From contig CAJTFX010000002.1 of assembly GCA_910575555.1 (NCBI GenBank), positions 124,001-188,000 of the forward strand: DNA of 64,000 bases. The letters run 5' to 3'. Made by a program: the position numbers and the translations under genes. Shown piece after piece: positions 27,955-36,828 of the stretch (within the stretch, counting starts at the first letter, position 1; every line of letters starts with the position of its first letter). A model generated the notes under the pieces. It was not told the DNA's origin. It ran no database searches and was given only the letters and a program-made list of their open reading frames with translations. Source of the DNA: Lachnospiraceae bacterium. GTDB taxonomy: Bacteria; Bacillota; Clostridia; Lachnospirales; Lachnospiraceae.

Positions 27955-29200
27955 AATCAATTTGACAAAAAGGCGCTGGCTGGTGCTTCTGGCAAGCTGC
28001 CTGATTAATTTATGTATCGGCGCGCTGTATGCCTGGAGCGTATTTGCTGCTCCCATGGCGGCGCATCTTTCTGAAATCCTGGGAAAAGAATTAACAGCCG
28101 CGGATTTGTCCGTGGTGTTTTCCGTGGGAAACGGCCTGGGATTTATCACCATGATAGGCGGCGGGTTTCTGAATCAGAAAATCGGGCCCAGATGGGTGAT
28201 ATTTGCCGGCGGAATTTTATTTGGCGCTGGCTTTGTGATCTGCGGCTTTGCATCGGATATTCCCATGCTTGTAACAGGATACGGCCTGTTCAGCGGCCTT
28301 GCCATGGGGCTTGCATACGGCTGTACCATCAGCAATTCCGTGAAATTTTTTCCGGATAAAGCGGGGCTTGTGGGCGGAATTGCAACAGCGTCCTATGGAA
28401 TATCTTCCGTTTTAGTGCCTCCTGTGGCAAACGCCCTGATTGACAGAGTGGGCGTAAGCAGAGCGTTTGTCTTAATGGGCATTGTCATTATCGTTACGGT
28501 AGGCATTTTTTTCCAGATGATCCTGAAATGTCCCGACGGGTTTGCGCCGGAGGGATGGACGCCTCCGGCCGCCCAGACAGAAAGCAAAAAAGCAGAGTCA
28601 GAGGAGAATAAAAACTGGAAGGAAATGATGAAAATGCCTGTTTTTTATCTTATGATTGTGATGCTGTTTTTCGGGGCTGTTCTGGGGATGATGGCTATTT
28701 CACAGGCCTCCAACATTGCCCAGGATATGATTGGGATGACGCCGGCTGCCGCTGCAATTGTAGTTTCTGTACTGGCTCTGTTCAATACATTTGGACGGAT
28801 TCTGGCAGGAATGATTTCGGATCGGTTGGGCTGTATCCAGACATTGCGGGCAGTGTTTGGGGCAGCGATTCTGGCCATGGGAATTCTCTATCTGAGCGGA
28901 AACGGCTCTGCCGTGTTATTTTATGTGGGGATTTGTCTGGCGGGCGTCTGTTTCGGAGCTTTTATGGGAGTGTATCCGAGTTTTACGGCGGAGCGGTTCG
29001 GTGCGAAATACTCCAGCGTCAATTATGGGATTATGTTTATCGGCTTTAACTTAGCCGGACTGCTGGGGCCGATGATTGTAAGCAGGGTGTTTCAGCAGAC
29101 AGGCGGTTACAGAGGCGCCTTTCTGGTGGCTCTGGGTTTTGCCGTTTTTGGCCTGCTCCTGTCTGTTCTGATCCGGGCCCGGGAGCTTCAGCGGGCATAA
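27935..29200 (+). CDS. OFA-family MFS transporter
   Basis: A 421-residue major facilitator with 12 predicted membrane helices. The first helix (RRWLVLLASCLINLCIGALYAWSVF) and the SNSVKFFPDKAGLVGG loop match the oxalate/formate antiporter (OFA) family, whose members carry small carboxylates. AAGGAGAG lies inside the end of the hydrolase gene, so translation is probably coupled. It is the likely importer of the island's substrate or exporter of its acid product. Confidence 0.88.
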   Translation: MGTQNSKINLTKRRWLVLLASCLINLCIGALYAWSVFAAPMAAHLSEILGKELTAADLSVVFSVGNGLGFITMIGGGFLNQKIGPRWVIFAGGILFGAGFVICGFASDIPMLVTGYGLFSGLAMGLAYGCTISNSVKFFPDKAGLVGGIATASYGISSVLVPPVANALIDRVGVSRAFVLMGIVIIVTVGIFFQMILKCPDGFAPEGWTPPAAQTESKKAESEENKNWKEMMKMPVFYLMIVMLFFGAVLGMMAISQASNIAQDMIGMTPAAAAIVVSVLALFNTFGRILAGMISDRLGCIQTLRAVFGAAILAMGILYLSGNGSAVLFYVGICLAGVCFGAFMGVYPSFTAERFGAKYSSVNYGIMFIGFNLAGLLGPMIVSRVFQQTGGYRGAFLVALGFAVFGLLLSVLIRARELQRA

Positions 29201-29301
29201 AATGTGGTTGACAATAAAAAAAAAGCAAGATATACTGAAAGAAATCAGAGCGTTTTCAAATGCGCTTGGAGTTGCAGCAGATAAAATCGGGGAGGGATAT
29301 C

Positions 29302-29754
29302 ATGAAATGTCCATATTGCAGCAGTGACAATACACGGGTGATAGATTCCAGGCCCGCGGACGACAATTATTCGATCCGCAGGAGACGGCTCTGCGATGAT
29401 TGCGGGAAGCGTTTTACCACCTATGAGAAAGTGGAGACGATTCCTTTAATTGTGATAAAGAAGGATAACAACCGGGAACAATACGATCGGGCGAAAATAG
29501 AAGCGGGCATTCTCCGGGCCTGCCATAAGCGTCCGGTATCCGCAGACAGAATCAGCCAGCTGGTGGACACGCTGGAGGTGGACATTTTCAACAGAGAGGA
29601 AAAGGAAGTTTCCAGTTCCGAGATAGGGGAAATCGTAATGAACCGGCTGCAGGAGCTTGATCCGGTGGCATATGTCAGATTTGCGTCCGTATACCGTGAA
29701 TTTAAGGACGTCAATACCTTTATGGATGAATTGAAGAAGATTTTGGACCAGTAA
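29302..29754 (+). CDS. nrdR: Transcriptional repressor NrdR
   Basis: 150 residues, the usual NrdR length. It has the N-terminal zinc ribbon (MKCPYCSSDNTRVIDSR and CDDCGKRFTTYE) followed by an ATP-cone domain (~residues 46-136). NrdR senses ATP/dATP and represses ribonucleotide reductase genes. GGGAGGGA fixes the ATG at 29302. No nrd genes are in the window. Confidence 0.96.
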   Translation: MKCPYCSSDNTRVIDSRPADDNYSIRRRRLCDDCGKRFTTYEKVETIPLIVIKKDNNREQYDRAKIEAGILRACHKRPVSADRISQLVDTLEVDIFNREEKEVSSSEIGEIVMNRLQELDPVAYVRFASVYREFKDVNTFMDELKKILDQ

Positions 29755-29796
29755 GCGGAACAAAAGGAAAGCTTATGTCACAGGAGAATACACAGT

Positions 29797-30318
29797 ATGT
29801 TAGCAAAATTTTATCCCAATGAATATTTGGATTCCGCATATCAGATAGAATATGAGCGTTTGTTTCGGGAAGGATATCGGGGAATTATTTTTGATGTGGA
29901 CAATACTCTGGTGCCCCACGGCGCTCCGGCAGACGAGGCGGCAAAGAAGCTGTTTGCCCGGTTAAAGAAGCTGGGGTATCAGTGCTGTCTGCTGTCAAAC
30001 AATAAGGAGCCCCGGGTGAAGATGTTTAACGATCAGGTACAGGTGCAGTATATTTTCAAGGCGGGAAAGCCGAAGGTTTCCGGCTATGAACGGGCCATGG
30101 AGCTGATGGGGACGGATAAGAGCAATACATTGTTTGTGGGAGATCAGATTTTTACAGATGTATACGGAGCCAACCGGGCAGGCATCCGCACCGTTTTAAC
30201 AAAACCCATCCATCCAAAAGAAGAAATTCAGATTGTATTAAAACGGTATCTGGAAAGAATTGTACTGTTTTTTTATCATAGAAAACACCGGGCAGGCATG
30301 AAAGGAGAAGCGAAATGA
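29797..30318 (+). CDS. YqeG-family HAD phosphatase
   Basis: A 173-residue HAD superfamily IIIA phosphatase. The DxDxT nucleophile loop reads IIFDVDNTLVPHG (~residue 28), with Ser in LLSNNKEPRV, KAGKPKVSG and the acidic FVGDQIFTDVYG motif. YqeG proteins resemble phosphatidylglycerophosphate phosphatases; the substrate in Firmicutes is not certain. CAGGAGAA precedes the start, and the stop overlaps the next ATG (ATGA). Confidence 0.87.
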   Translation: MLAKFYPNEYLDSAYQIEYERLFREGYRGIIFDVDNTLVPHGAPADEAAKKLFARLKKLGYQCCLLSNNKEPRVKMFNDQVQVQYIFKAGKPKVSGYERAMELMGTDKSNTLFVGDQIFTDVYGANRAGIRTVLTKPIHPKEEIQIVLKRYLERIVLFFYHRKHRAGMKGEAK

Positions 30319-30755
30319 AGATTGCAATTGGAAACGACCATTCCGCTGTGGATATGAAAAAAGAAATAACAGCCTTTGTGGAAGGACTGGGACATGAGAC
30401 GGTCAATTTCGGAACAGACAGCACGGAAAGCTGCGATTATCCCATTTACGGCGAGAAAGTGGGAAGAGCTGTGGCGGCAGGGGAGGCGGACTGCGGAATT
30501 CTGATTTGCGGAACAGGAGTGGGAATTTCCCTGGCGGCCAACAAGGTTAAGGGGATTCGCTGCGGCGTGTGCTCCGACACCACCACCGCTCATTTAATCA
30601 GGGAGCATAACCATGCGAATATCATAGCGTTCGGCGCCAGAATTGTAGGGGTTGAGAAGGCAAAGGACATTGTGAAGGCTTATCTGGAAGCAGAACCTAT
30701 GGAGGGACGGCATCAGGCGAGAGTTCAGATGATTTCTAAAATAGAAGAACAGTAA
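30315..30755 (+). CDS. rpiB: Ribose-5-phosphate isomerase B
   Basis: A 146-residue LacA/RpiB-family isomerase: KIAIGNDHSAVDMK at the N-terminus, the catalytic Cys in ILICGTGVGISLAANK and NIIAFGARIVG near the C-terminus. It interconverts ribose 5-phosphate and ribulose 5-phosphate in the pentose-phosphate pathway. It overlaps yqeG by 4 bases and is translationally coupled. Confidence 0.92.
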   Translation: MKIAIGNDHSAVDMKKEITAFVEGLGHETVNFGTDSTESCDYPIYGEKVGRAVAAGEADCGILICGTGVGISLAANKVKGIRCGVCSDTTTAHLIREHNHANIIAFGARIVGVEKAKDIVKAYLEAEPMEGRHQARVQMISKIEEQ

Positions 30756-30762
30756 AAAAAGG

Positions 30763-30791
30763 TTGAAAAATTTGCCATTATAGTATAGAAT
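30763..30791 (+). promoter_or_regulatory. Promoter of efp
   Basis: TTGAAA and TAGAAT are separated by 17 bp, about 55 bases before the efp start, in the gap after rpiB. Confidence 0.65.
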
Positions 30792-30845
30792 GTAGAAAGC
30801 GTATGGGCGGATTGCGTCCAAATGTAGTTTAAGGAGGAAAATCCA

Positions 30846-31403
30846 ATGATTTCAGCAGGAGATTTTAGAAATGGTATTACGATTGAATTAGAGAATAATA
30901 TTTATCAGATTATTGAATTTCAGCATGTAAAACCGGGGAAAGGCGCAGCCTTTGTCAGAACAAAGTTAAAGAATATCAAGAGCGGCGGCGTGGTGGAGAA
31001 AACATTCCGCCCCACAGAGAAGTGCCCCCAGGCCCGTATCGACAGAGCGGACATGCAGTACTTATATTCTGACGGAGATCTGTTCCACTTTATGGATGTT
31101 GAGTCTTATGAGCAGATTGCCCTGGATTCTGCAGCCATCGGAGACGCATTGAAATTTGTCAAAGAGAATGAAATGGTGAAAATGTGTTCTCACAACGGCA
31201 GCGTGTTTGCAGTGGAGCCGCCTCTGTTCGTCGAATTAAAAATTACCGAGACAGAGCCGGGCTTTAAAGGCGATACCGCAACCGGCGCAACTAAGCCTGC
31301 AGTGGTGGAAACCGGCGCAACCGTATACGTTCCGCTGTTTGTAGAGCAGGAGGACGTGATTAAGATCGACACCAGAACCGGAGAATATCTCTCCAGAGTT
31401 TAG
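30846..31403 (+). CDS. efp: Elongation factor P
   Basis: A 185-residue EF-P of normal length. The KOW-like N-terminal domain has [14 protein letters not shown] with Lys at the modification-loop tip; the two OB domains end in [14 protein letters not shown]. It relieves ribosome stalling at polyproline stretches. AAGGAGG precedes the ATG. It is a single-gene unit with its own promoter. Confidence 0.96.
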   Translation: MISAGDFRNGITIELENNIYQIIEFQHVKPGKGAAFVRTKLKNIKSGGVVEKTFRPTEKCPQARIDRADMQYLYSDGDLFHFMDVESYEQIALDSAAIGDALKFVKENEMVKMCSHNGSVFAVEPPLFVELKITETEPGFKGDTATGATKPAVVETGATVYVPLFVEQEDVIKIDTRTGEYLSRV

Positions 31404-31452
31404 TTGACCTGATGGTCAGACAAATTTTTGCAAAGCAAAAGCCGGAATGACG

Positions 31453-32340
31453 TTATTTGGAAAAAGCCTGAATGGAAAGGGCATATTCCGAAGGCGTCAT
31501 TCCGGTTATTTTTTTAAATTGCCGGGAAAAATAGTGAATGGAATTATACCCCAGAAAGTCAGCAATCTGAGTAAAATTCATGTTTTTTTCCCGAATCAGT
31601 TCTTTCGCCCGGGTGATTTTCATCCGGGTAAAATATTCGATAATGCCGCCGCCGCATTTACTGCGGAACAGGTTTTGAAGCTGTGAGACGCCGATTAAGT
31701 TATCATGGCAGATTTGTTCCAGGGTAAGAGTCTCGGTTAGCCGGTTTTCCATATAAGTCAGAATATGCCGGAAGGTTTCATCGTCCCGTTTTAATTTTAC
31801 AGACTTGTCCAGACGGGTGTCTGCCGGGGGCTGACAGCTTTTCCGGTACAGGGAAATAAGAAAATGCTCTAAAGAGAGCTGTATCATCTGTTCAGAACCG
31901 GGGCGCCGGTCCGGATTGCAGGAAAGCTGCCGGGTGTAGGGATTGTCTAAGGGAGTCAGAAACGCGTCGCCGGCTTCTGCCAGGACGGCCGCCAGGAGAT
32001 GACGCTCCGTTTCCCCCAGAGGAAGGATTTTATCTTCAAAAAAAGAGATGGCAGGGGAATGGCACACAAAAGAAACCACAACAAGATTGGGGGCAATTAC
32101 GCCGTCGGTGGCCACGGAATGAAACTGTCCCGGTTTGTGAAAGATAATGCTGCCTTTTTTCAGCCTGTGGGTTGCCTGGTCTGCCGTAACCGTCACTTCT
32201 CCCTTGTCCACACAGAGAAATTCCCAGAAATCATGGGATTCCCCGTCGAATCTGAAATCCCTGCTGTACTCAAAATAATGGATGGTGACGATTTGCGGGA
32301 TGTGGAATAATTTTGTCAGCGGATATTTGTAAAAGTCCAT
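31453..32340 (-). CDS. AraC-family transcriptional regulator
   Basis: A 295-residue regulator with an N-terminal cupin sensor (residues ~10-140, with HDFWEFLCVDKGEV and IIFHKPGQFHSV) and a C-terminal AraC double helix-turn-helix ending ITGMTPSEYA. The cupin type binds sugars in many relatives. AAAGGAGG fixes the start at 32340. It is divergent from the nucleotidyltransferase/nahK genes and faces a tandem operator at 32462-32495. Confidence 0.92.
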   Translation of the reverse strand: MDFYKYPLTKLFHIPQIVTIHYFEYSRDFRFDGESHDFWEFLCVDKGEVTVTADQATHRLKKGSIIFHKPGQFHSVATDGVIAPNLVVVSFVCHSPAISFFEDKILPLGETERHLLAAVLAEAGDAFLTPLDNPYTRQLSCNPDRRPGSEQMIQLSLEHFLISLYRKSCQPPADTRLDKSVKLKRDDETFRHILTYMENRLTETLTLEQICHDNLIGVSQLQNLFRSKCGGGIIEYFTRMKITRAKELIREKNMNFTQIADFLGYNSIHYFSRQFKKITGMTPSEYALSIQAFSK

Positions 32341-32461
32341 ACGAACCTCCTTTCCGGCTGCCGAATATGCCTGAAAACAATGTTTCGGCGGATGGTTTCT
32401 GCAAATTCAGAGGGTGTTTTATTTTATAAAAGGGGGTGAATCCTATTGTTTATTTTAACAT

Positions 32462-32519
32462 AATATCGTGCAAAAAAGTAAAAATATTGTGCAAATACAG
32501 AAAAATTTTTTTGTATTAT
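32462..32519 (+). promoter_or_regulatory. Tandem AraC-type half-sites and promoter
   Basis: AATATCGTGCAAA at 32462 and AATATTGTGCAAA at 32483 are near-identical direct repeats exactly 21 bp apart (two helical turns), as AraC dimers bind. A TATTAT box at 32514-32519 follows, and the second half-site takes the place of the -35, which lacks a consensus. This fits activation by the divergent AraC-family protein. Confidence 0.65.
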
Positions 32520-32565
32520 TATGGTAACTACCAGAAGAAATTCAAAGAATCAGGAGGGTTTAATT

Positions 32566-33480
32566 ATGAAGAAACCAACATTGGTAATTATGGCGGCAGG
32601 CATGGGAAGCCGATACGGCGGATTGAAGCAGATTGATCCGGTGGATGAGCAGGGTCATATTATTATGGATTTTTCGATTTACGATGCGGTGGAGGCCGGC
32701 TTTGAAAAAGTGGTCTTTATTATAAAGAAAGCCAACGAAGAAGTGTTTAAAGAGTGTATCGGCAACCGTGTTTCCCGGAAAATGCAGGTGGAATATGTAT
32801 TTCAGGAATTGGAAAAACTTCCGGCAGGATATCAGGTTCCGGAAGGTCGGGAGAAGCCCTTTGGCACAGGCCATGCAATTTTGTGCTGCAAGGATGTGTT
32901 GGACGGCCCCTTTGCGGTAATTAATGCAGACGATTATTACGGAAAACATGCGTATAAGACAATTTACGATTATCTCACCAGCCATCAGGATGACGAAACA
33001 TACCGTTATGCCATGGTGGGATATGATTTGAAAAATACTTTGACAGAGAATGGCCATGTGGCAAGAGGAGTCTGCGGGACAGACGCGGAGGGATATCTGA
33101 CAGAAATCTGCGAACGCACCCATATTGAAAAGCGGGGCAGCCAGGCAGTGTATACAGAGGACGACGGCAAAACCTGGACGGAGATTTCCATGGACAGCAC
33201 AGTTTCCATGAATATCTGGGGATTTTCCGAAAGTATTTTAAAGGAACTGGAACTGGGATTTGAGAAGTTTCTTGAAGAGGAACTGCCAGGTAATCCGCTG
33301 AAAGCAGAGTATTATCTGCCTATGGCAGTGGGAAGCCTGCTGCGGGAAGGAAAGGCAAGCGTACAGGTGCTCAGCTCCAGAGATCAGTGGTTTGGCGTTA
33401 CTTACAAAGAGGATAAGGAAATGGTGGTCAATGCCATTGCGGAATTGAAGAAAAAGGGGTTATATCCGGAGGAATTTTAA
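32566..33480 (+). CDS. Sugar-1-phosphate nucleotidyltransferase
   Basis: A 304-residue nucleotidyltransferase with the signature LVIMAAGMGSRYGGLKQI, KPFGTGHAI and NADDYYGKH (metal-binding Asp). It belongs to the GalU/GlmU-like fold and makes an NDP-sugar from a sugar 1-phosphate; UTP is likely but unproved. AGGAGGG decides the ATG at 32566. It directly precedes nahK, so it may activate the hexosamine 1-phosphate made there. Confidence 0.85.
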   Translation: MKKPTLVIMAAGMGSRYGGLKQIDPVDEQGHIIMDFSIYDAVEAGFEKVVFIIKKANEEVFKECIGNRVSRKMQVEYVFQELEKLPAGYQVPEGREKPFGTGHAILCCKDVLDGPFAVINADDYYGKHAYKTIYDYLTSHQDDETYRYAMVGYDLKNTLTENGHVARGVCGTDAEGYLTEICERTHIEKRGSQAVYTEDDGKTWTEISMDSTVSMNIWGFSESILKELELGFEKFLEEELPGNPLKAEYYLPMAVGSLLREGKASVQVLSSRDQWFGVTYKEDKEMVVNAIAELKKKGLYPEEF

Positions 33481-33501
33481 CAGAAAATGGAGGAGAAGGT
33501 A

Positions 33502-34590
33502 ATGCAGGAACAGGCAAGAGAAGCAGTCAGTCATTTTGAACTGGAAGGAGTGACAGGGGAACCAAGGCCCTTTGGCAGCGGCCATATCAATGATACTTTT
33601 CTGGTGGAAGGGGAAAAAAGGTGCGTGCTGCAGCGGATGAACCGGACTATTTTTTCCAGTCCCGGGGAGGTTATGGAAAATATTGTGGGAGTGACAGAGT
33701 TTTTAAAAAAGAAAATTGCGGCAAACGGCGGAGACGTTATGCGGGAAACTCTGACAGTGATTCCCACCAGGGAAGGAAAATCTTTTTATCAGGATACCCA
33801 GGGCGAATGCTGGCGGATGTATTATCTGATTGAGGGCGCCTTAAGCTATGATCGGGTGGAGAGAGACGAGGATTTCTATGAGAGCGCGCTGGCTTTTGGA
33901 AACTTTCAGCAGCTTCTGGCTGACTATCCGGCAGAAACCCTTCACGAGACAATTCCAGGATTCCATGATACAAAAGCCAGGTATGAAGTATTTTTGAAAG
34001 CGGTGGAAGAGGATGTGTGCGGCAGGGCGAAGAATGCAGAGAAAGAAATCGAATTCTTCCGTTCCAGGAAAGAGGTTGCCTGCGTACTGGGCGATATGCT
34101 GAAAGCGGGAAAGCTGCCCCTTCGTGTTACCCACAATGATACCAAGCTGAATAATATTATGATAGACGAAGAAACCAGAAAGGGTATCTGCGTTATAGAT
34201 TTGGATACGGTAATGCCGGGGCTGACGGCCCATGATTTCGGAGATGCCATCCGGTTCGGCGCCAGCACCGGGGAAGAGGATGAGCAGGATTTGTCTAAGG
34301 TGAGCTGCGACTTAGAGCTGTTTCGGATTTATACCCAGGGATTTTTAGAGGGCTGCAGGGGGAATCTCACCGATCTGGAAATTGCCATGCTTCCCATGGG
34401 GGCAAAAGTGATGACCTACGAAAACGGCATCCGTTTTCTGACAGATTACCTGAAAGGAGACGTTTATTTCAAAATCCACCGGGAAGGACACAATCTGGAT
34501 CGGTGCCGCACCCAGATGAAGCTGGTGGCGGATATGGAAGAAAAATGGGAGCAGTTAGAAGAAATTGTCAGGGAACTCAGCGGAATTTGA
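33502..34590 (+). CDS. N-acetylhexosamine 1-kinase-like protein (NahK/LnpB)
   Basis: A 362-residue kinase of the aminoglycoside-phosphotransferase fold. The catalytic loop is RVTHNDTKLNNIM and the metal site is VIDLDTVMPG; RPFGSGHINDTF at the N-terminus matches NahK/LnpB of the lacto-N-biose pathway. It would phosphorylate GlcNAc/GalNAc at C1. GGAGGAG upstream of 33502 favours that ATG over 33487. With the nucleotidyltransferase before it and galE after it, it forms a hexosamine salvage route. Confidence 0.82.
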   Translation: MQEQAREAVSHFELEGVTGEPRPFGSGHINDTFLVEGEKRCVLQRMNRTIFSSPGEVMENIVGVTEFLKKKIAANGGDVMRETLTVIPTREGKSFYQDTQGECWRMYYLIEGALSYDRVERDEDFYESALAFGNFQQLLADYPAETLHETIPGFHDTKARYEVFLKAVEEDVCGRAKNAEKEIEFFRSRKEVACVLGDMLKAGKLPLRVTHNDTKLNNIMIDEETRKGICVIDLDTVMPGLTAHDFGDAIRFGASTGEEDEQDLSKVSCDLELFRIYTQGFLEGCRGNLTDLEIAMLPMGAKVMTYENGIRFLTDYLKGDVYFKIHREGHNLDRCRTQMKLVADMEEKWEQLEEIVRELSGI

Positions 34591-34654
34591 AGCGGATGTG
34601 GGACAGTGTTTCAGATTTGCCGCCCTGTGCGGCCATGGAAAAGTCCAATTACGA

Positions 34655-34716
34655 TTTTACTAAAATAATAGTAAAATAAATTTAGTATTTACTAAATTAT
34701 GGAATTGTGATATACT
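34655..34716 (+). promoter_or_regulatory. galE promoter with two A+T palindromes
   Basis: TTTTACTA/TAGTAAAA (34655-34676) and AATTTAGT/ACTAAATT (34679-34698) are perfect 8-bp inverted repeats sharing the TTTACTAAA core. A TTTACT -35 (34688) and TATACT -10 (34711-34716), 17 bp apart, overlap the second one. This looks like an operator-promoter. The following ~190 bases to galE form a leader with no coding sequence; AGCGAAC/GTTCGCT in it may pair. Confidence 0.5.
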
Positions 34717-34910
34717 TTCTCATAGGTCATGGGGAGGGAAAATCCCTGGCGGCTGGCATTACAGCGAACAATCGTAGTTCGATACACAGTCCGGCAGTTT
34801 TTGTCCGTATCCAAATATAAAACGTTCGCTCTAAGGTCAAACCAGTTTTCTGAAAATTACATGCAATTTTTGCACAATTGTGTGCAGACTATGGACAGGA
34901 GGGAATCATT

Positions 34911-35927
34911 ATGGCAATTTTAGTAACAGGCGGAGCAGGCTATATCGGAAGCCATACCTGCATTGAGCTGATTCATGCAGGCTATGAAGTGGTAGTTGTG
35001 GACAATCTGGTTAATTCCAGTGAAGAAGCAGTCCGGAGAGTGGAGAAAATTACCGGAGCCAAAGTGCCTTTCTACCAGGTGGATATCCTGGATGCGCCGG
35101 CTTTGAGCCAGGTGTTTGAAAAAGAAAAAATTGACAGCGTTATTCATTTTGCAGGATTGAAAGCCGTAGGGGAATCTGTACAGAAGCCTCTGGAATATTA
35201 TCATAATAATATTACCGGAACATTGATTTTGTGCGATGTGATGCGGAAACATGGAGTGAAAAATATTATTTTCTCCTCTTCTGCAACAGTTTACGGCGAT
35301 CCGGCCGTCATTCCCATTACAGAGGAATGCCCGAAGGGTCAGATTACCAATCCTTACGGACAGACCAAGGGAATGTTAGAGCAGATTCTGACGGATTTCC
35401 ATGTGGCGGACCCGGAGTGGAATGTGGTGCTGCTTCGCTACTTTAATCCCATTGGCGCCCATGAAAGCGGAATTATCGGAGAGGACCCCAAGGGAATTCC
35501 CAACAATCTGGTGCCCTACATTGCACAGGTGGCAGTGGGCAAGTTAAAATGCCTTGGCGTATTCGGCGACGATTACAATACGCCGGACGGCACAGGCGTG
35601 CGGGATTATATCCATGTGGTTGACCTGGCCAAAGGCCATGTGAAGGCATTGAAGAAGATTGAGGATAAGTCCGGGGTGAATATCTACAATCTGGGAACCG
35701 GAAACGGTTACAGCGTACTGGATGTGGTAAAGGCATATGAAAAAGCCTGCGGAAAACCCATTCCCTACGAAATCAAACCCAGAAGAGCCGGTGATATCGC
35801 CACCTGCTATTCCGACGCCTCCAAGGCAAAGAAGGAGCTGGGCTGGGAAGCTGAATTCGGCATTGACAGGATGTGCGAGGACTCCTGGAGATGGCAGAGC
35901 ACAAATCCGGACGGATACCGCAGCTGA
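34911..35927 (+). CDS. galE: UDP-glucose 4-epimerase
   Basis: A 338-residue short-chain dehydrogenase-type epimerase: NAD-binding [12 protein letters not shown], catalytic SSSATVYG and YxxxK in NPYGQTKG, and RYFNPIGAH. It interconverts UDP-glucose/UDP-galactose, and possibly the N-acetyl forms. CAGGAGGG before 34911 decides the start. The adjacent NahK and nucleotidyltransferase fit use in galactose/hexosamine salvage. Confidence 0.95.
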   Translation: MAILVTGGAGYIGSHTCIELIHAGYEVVVVDNLVNSSEEAVRRVEKITGAKVPFYQVDILDAPALSQVFEKEKIDSVIHFAGLKAVGESVQKPLEYYHNNITGTLILCDVMRKHGVKNIIFSSSATVYGDPAVIPITEECPKGQITNPYGQTKGMLEQILTDFHVADPEWNVVLLRYFNPIGAHESGIIGEDPKGIPNNLVPYIAQVAVGKLKCLGVFGDDYNTPDGTGVRDYIHVVDLAKGHVKALKKIEDKSGVNIYNLGTGNGYSVLDVVKAYEKACGKPIPYEIKPRRAGDIATCYSDASKAKKELGWEAEFGIDRMCEDSWRWQSTNPDGYRS

Positions 35928-36056
35928 TGTTTGCGGTATCCTGCAGACGCCTGCGCTGAGCTGGCAGAGAACGCCTGGTGTGTAAACAGATTGATTTGAT
36001 TGTTTAAGTTTGGTAAAATTCCGTTTTTGCCAGGTTTTATAAAAATGATATAAACG

Positions 36057-36107
36057 TCATATAATAAAGCGTACAGTGTTGACATTGTGTACGCTTTATT
36101 ATATGAT
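36057..36107 (+). promoter_or_regulatory. Promoter embedded in a 19-bp palindrome (toxin-antitoxin operator)
   Basis: TCATATAATAAAGCGTACA at 36057-36075 is repeated exactly inverted at 36088-36106. A perfect TTGACA (36079-36084) sits in the 12-base centre, and TATGAT (36102-36107) follows after 17 bp inside the right arm. The whole promoter is thus covered by one palindrome, as in self-repressing toxin-antitoxin operons. Confidence 0.75.
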
Positions 36108-36131
36108 GGAGGTGCAAAGGAGATGATAGAT

Positions 36132-36557
36132 ATGTTGATGGAACAGGCTACAGCTGTCAGAAAAAAATGGAGTGCGGTTTGCGATAGTGTTATTCATGAA
36201 AAACCTAAATTTATCAAGCGCACACGAGATAAAATGTGGTTTTCTAATTTGGAAACAATGTCTGATATTTTGCAGATTTATCAGTTTACAGCATTAAAAT
36301 ATATAGAAGATGATGGTTCTGTTACACTGTCTCTTAATGAAATTGATCTTATAGAAAACGGAAAAGATGAACAGGAAGTCCGTCTGAATATGGGGAAAGC
36401 TATATTTGAATATGCTCTGGATTATTATAATGAGTATGAAATGTATTCACATAGTCCAAACAGAAAGAAACATATCCCTTACATTTTTAAAGCATTGATT
36501 ATTGACAATCCAGAACAGATAGGAGATATGATACAGTGCCAAGATGGAAAGAACTAA
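36132..36557 (+). CDS. Putative antitoxin of a HicA-like pair
   Basis: A 141-residue protein. The C-terminal half (SLNEIDLIENGKDEQEVR and YYNEYEMYSHSPNRKKHIPYI, split here) resembles antitoxins that pair with HicA-type toxins. No membrane segment is seen. If transcription starts ~7 bases after the -10, only AAAGGAG remains as ribosome site, favouring the ATG at 36132 over 36123. It overlaps the toxin gene by 22 bases. Codons are A+T-rich compared with galE, suggesting transfer. Confidence 0.65.
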   Translation: MLMEQATAVRKKWSAVCDSVIHEKPKFIKRTRDKMWFSNLETMSDILQIYQFTALKYIEDDGSVTLSLNEIDLIENGKDEQEVRLNMGKAIFEYALDYYNEYEMYSHSPNRKKHIPYIFKALIIDNPEQIGDMIQCQDGKN

Positions 36558-36754
36558 AGAGATTTTGTGATAGGGATGGATGGGAGCTATATAAAGATAC
36601 AGATCATTATTTCTATCGGAAAATGAATGATGATGGTAATATCAAATTGACTAAGGTTTCAAAAGGTTCAGGAGAAATTCGTCCTCATATGTGGAGGGAA
36701 ATATTAAATAAACAATTGCAAGTTACGCAAGAATTTTTTAATAGTAAAATATAA
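36536..36754 (+). CDS. HicA/YcfA-like toxin
   Basis: A 72-residue, basic protein with a GTG start after AGGAGA. The pattern PRWKELKRFCDRDGWELYK...DHYFYRK fits the small dsRBD-like HicA/YcfA mRNA interferase fold, with His in DHYFY at the expected place. The family inhibits translation by mRNA cleavage and is neutralised by its partner. Assignment is by pattern and gene order, so a related fold is possible. Confidence 0.65.
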   Translation: MPRWKELKRFCDRDGWELYKDTDHYFYRKMNDDGNIKLTKVSKGSGEIRPHMWREILNKQLQVTQEFFNSKI

Positions 36755-36828
36755 ATGAAGAGCTGAAAAGCATTTGGAATAATGTATTGAAAATAAGAAA
36801 AATATAATCATCTCAAGAAGTAATTGAT

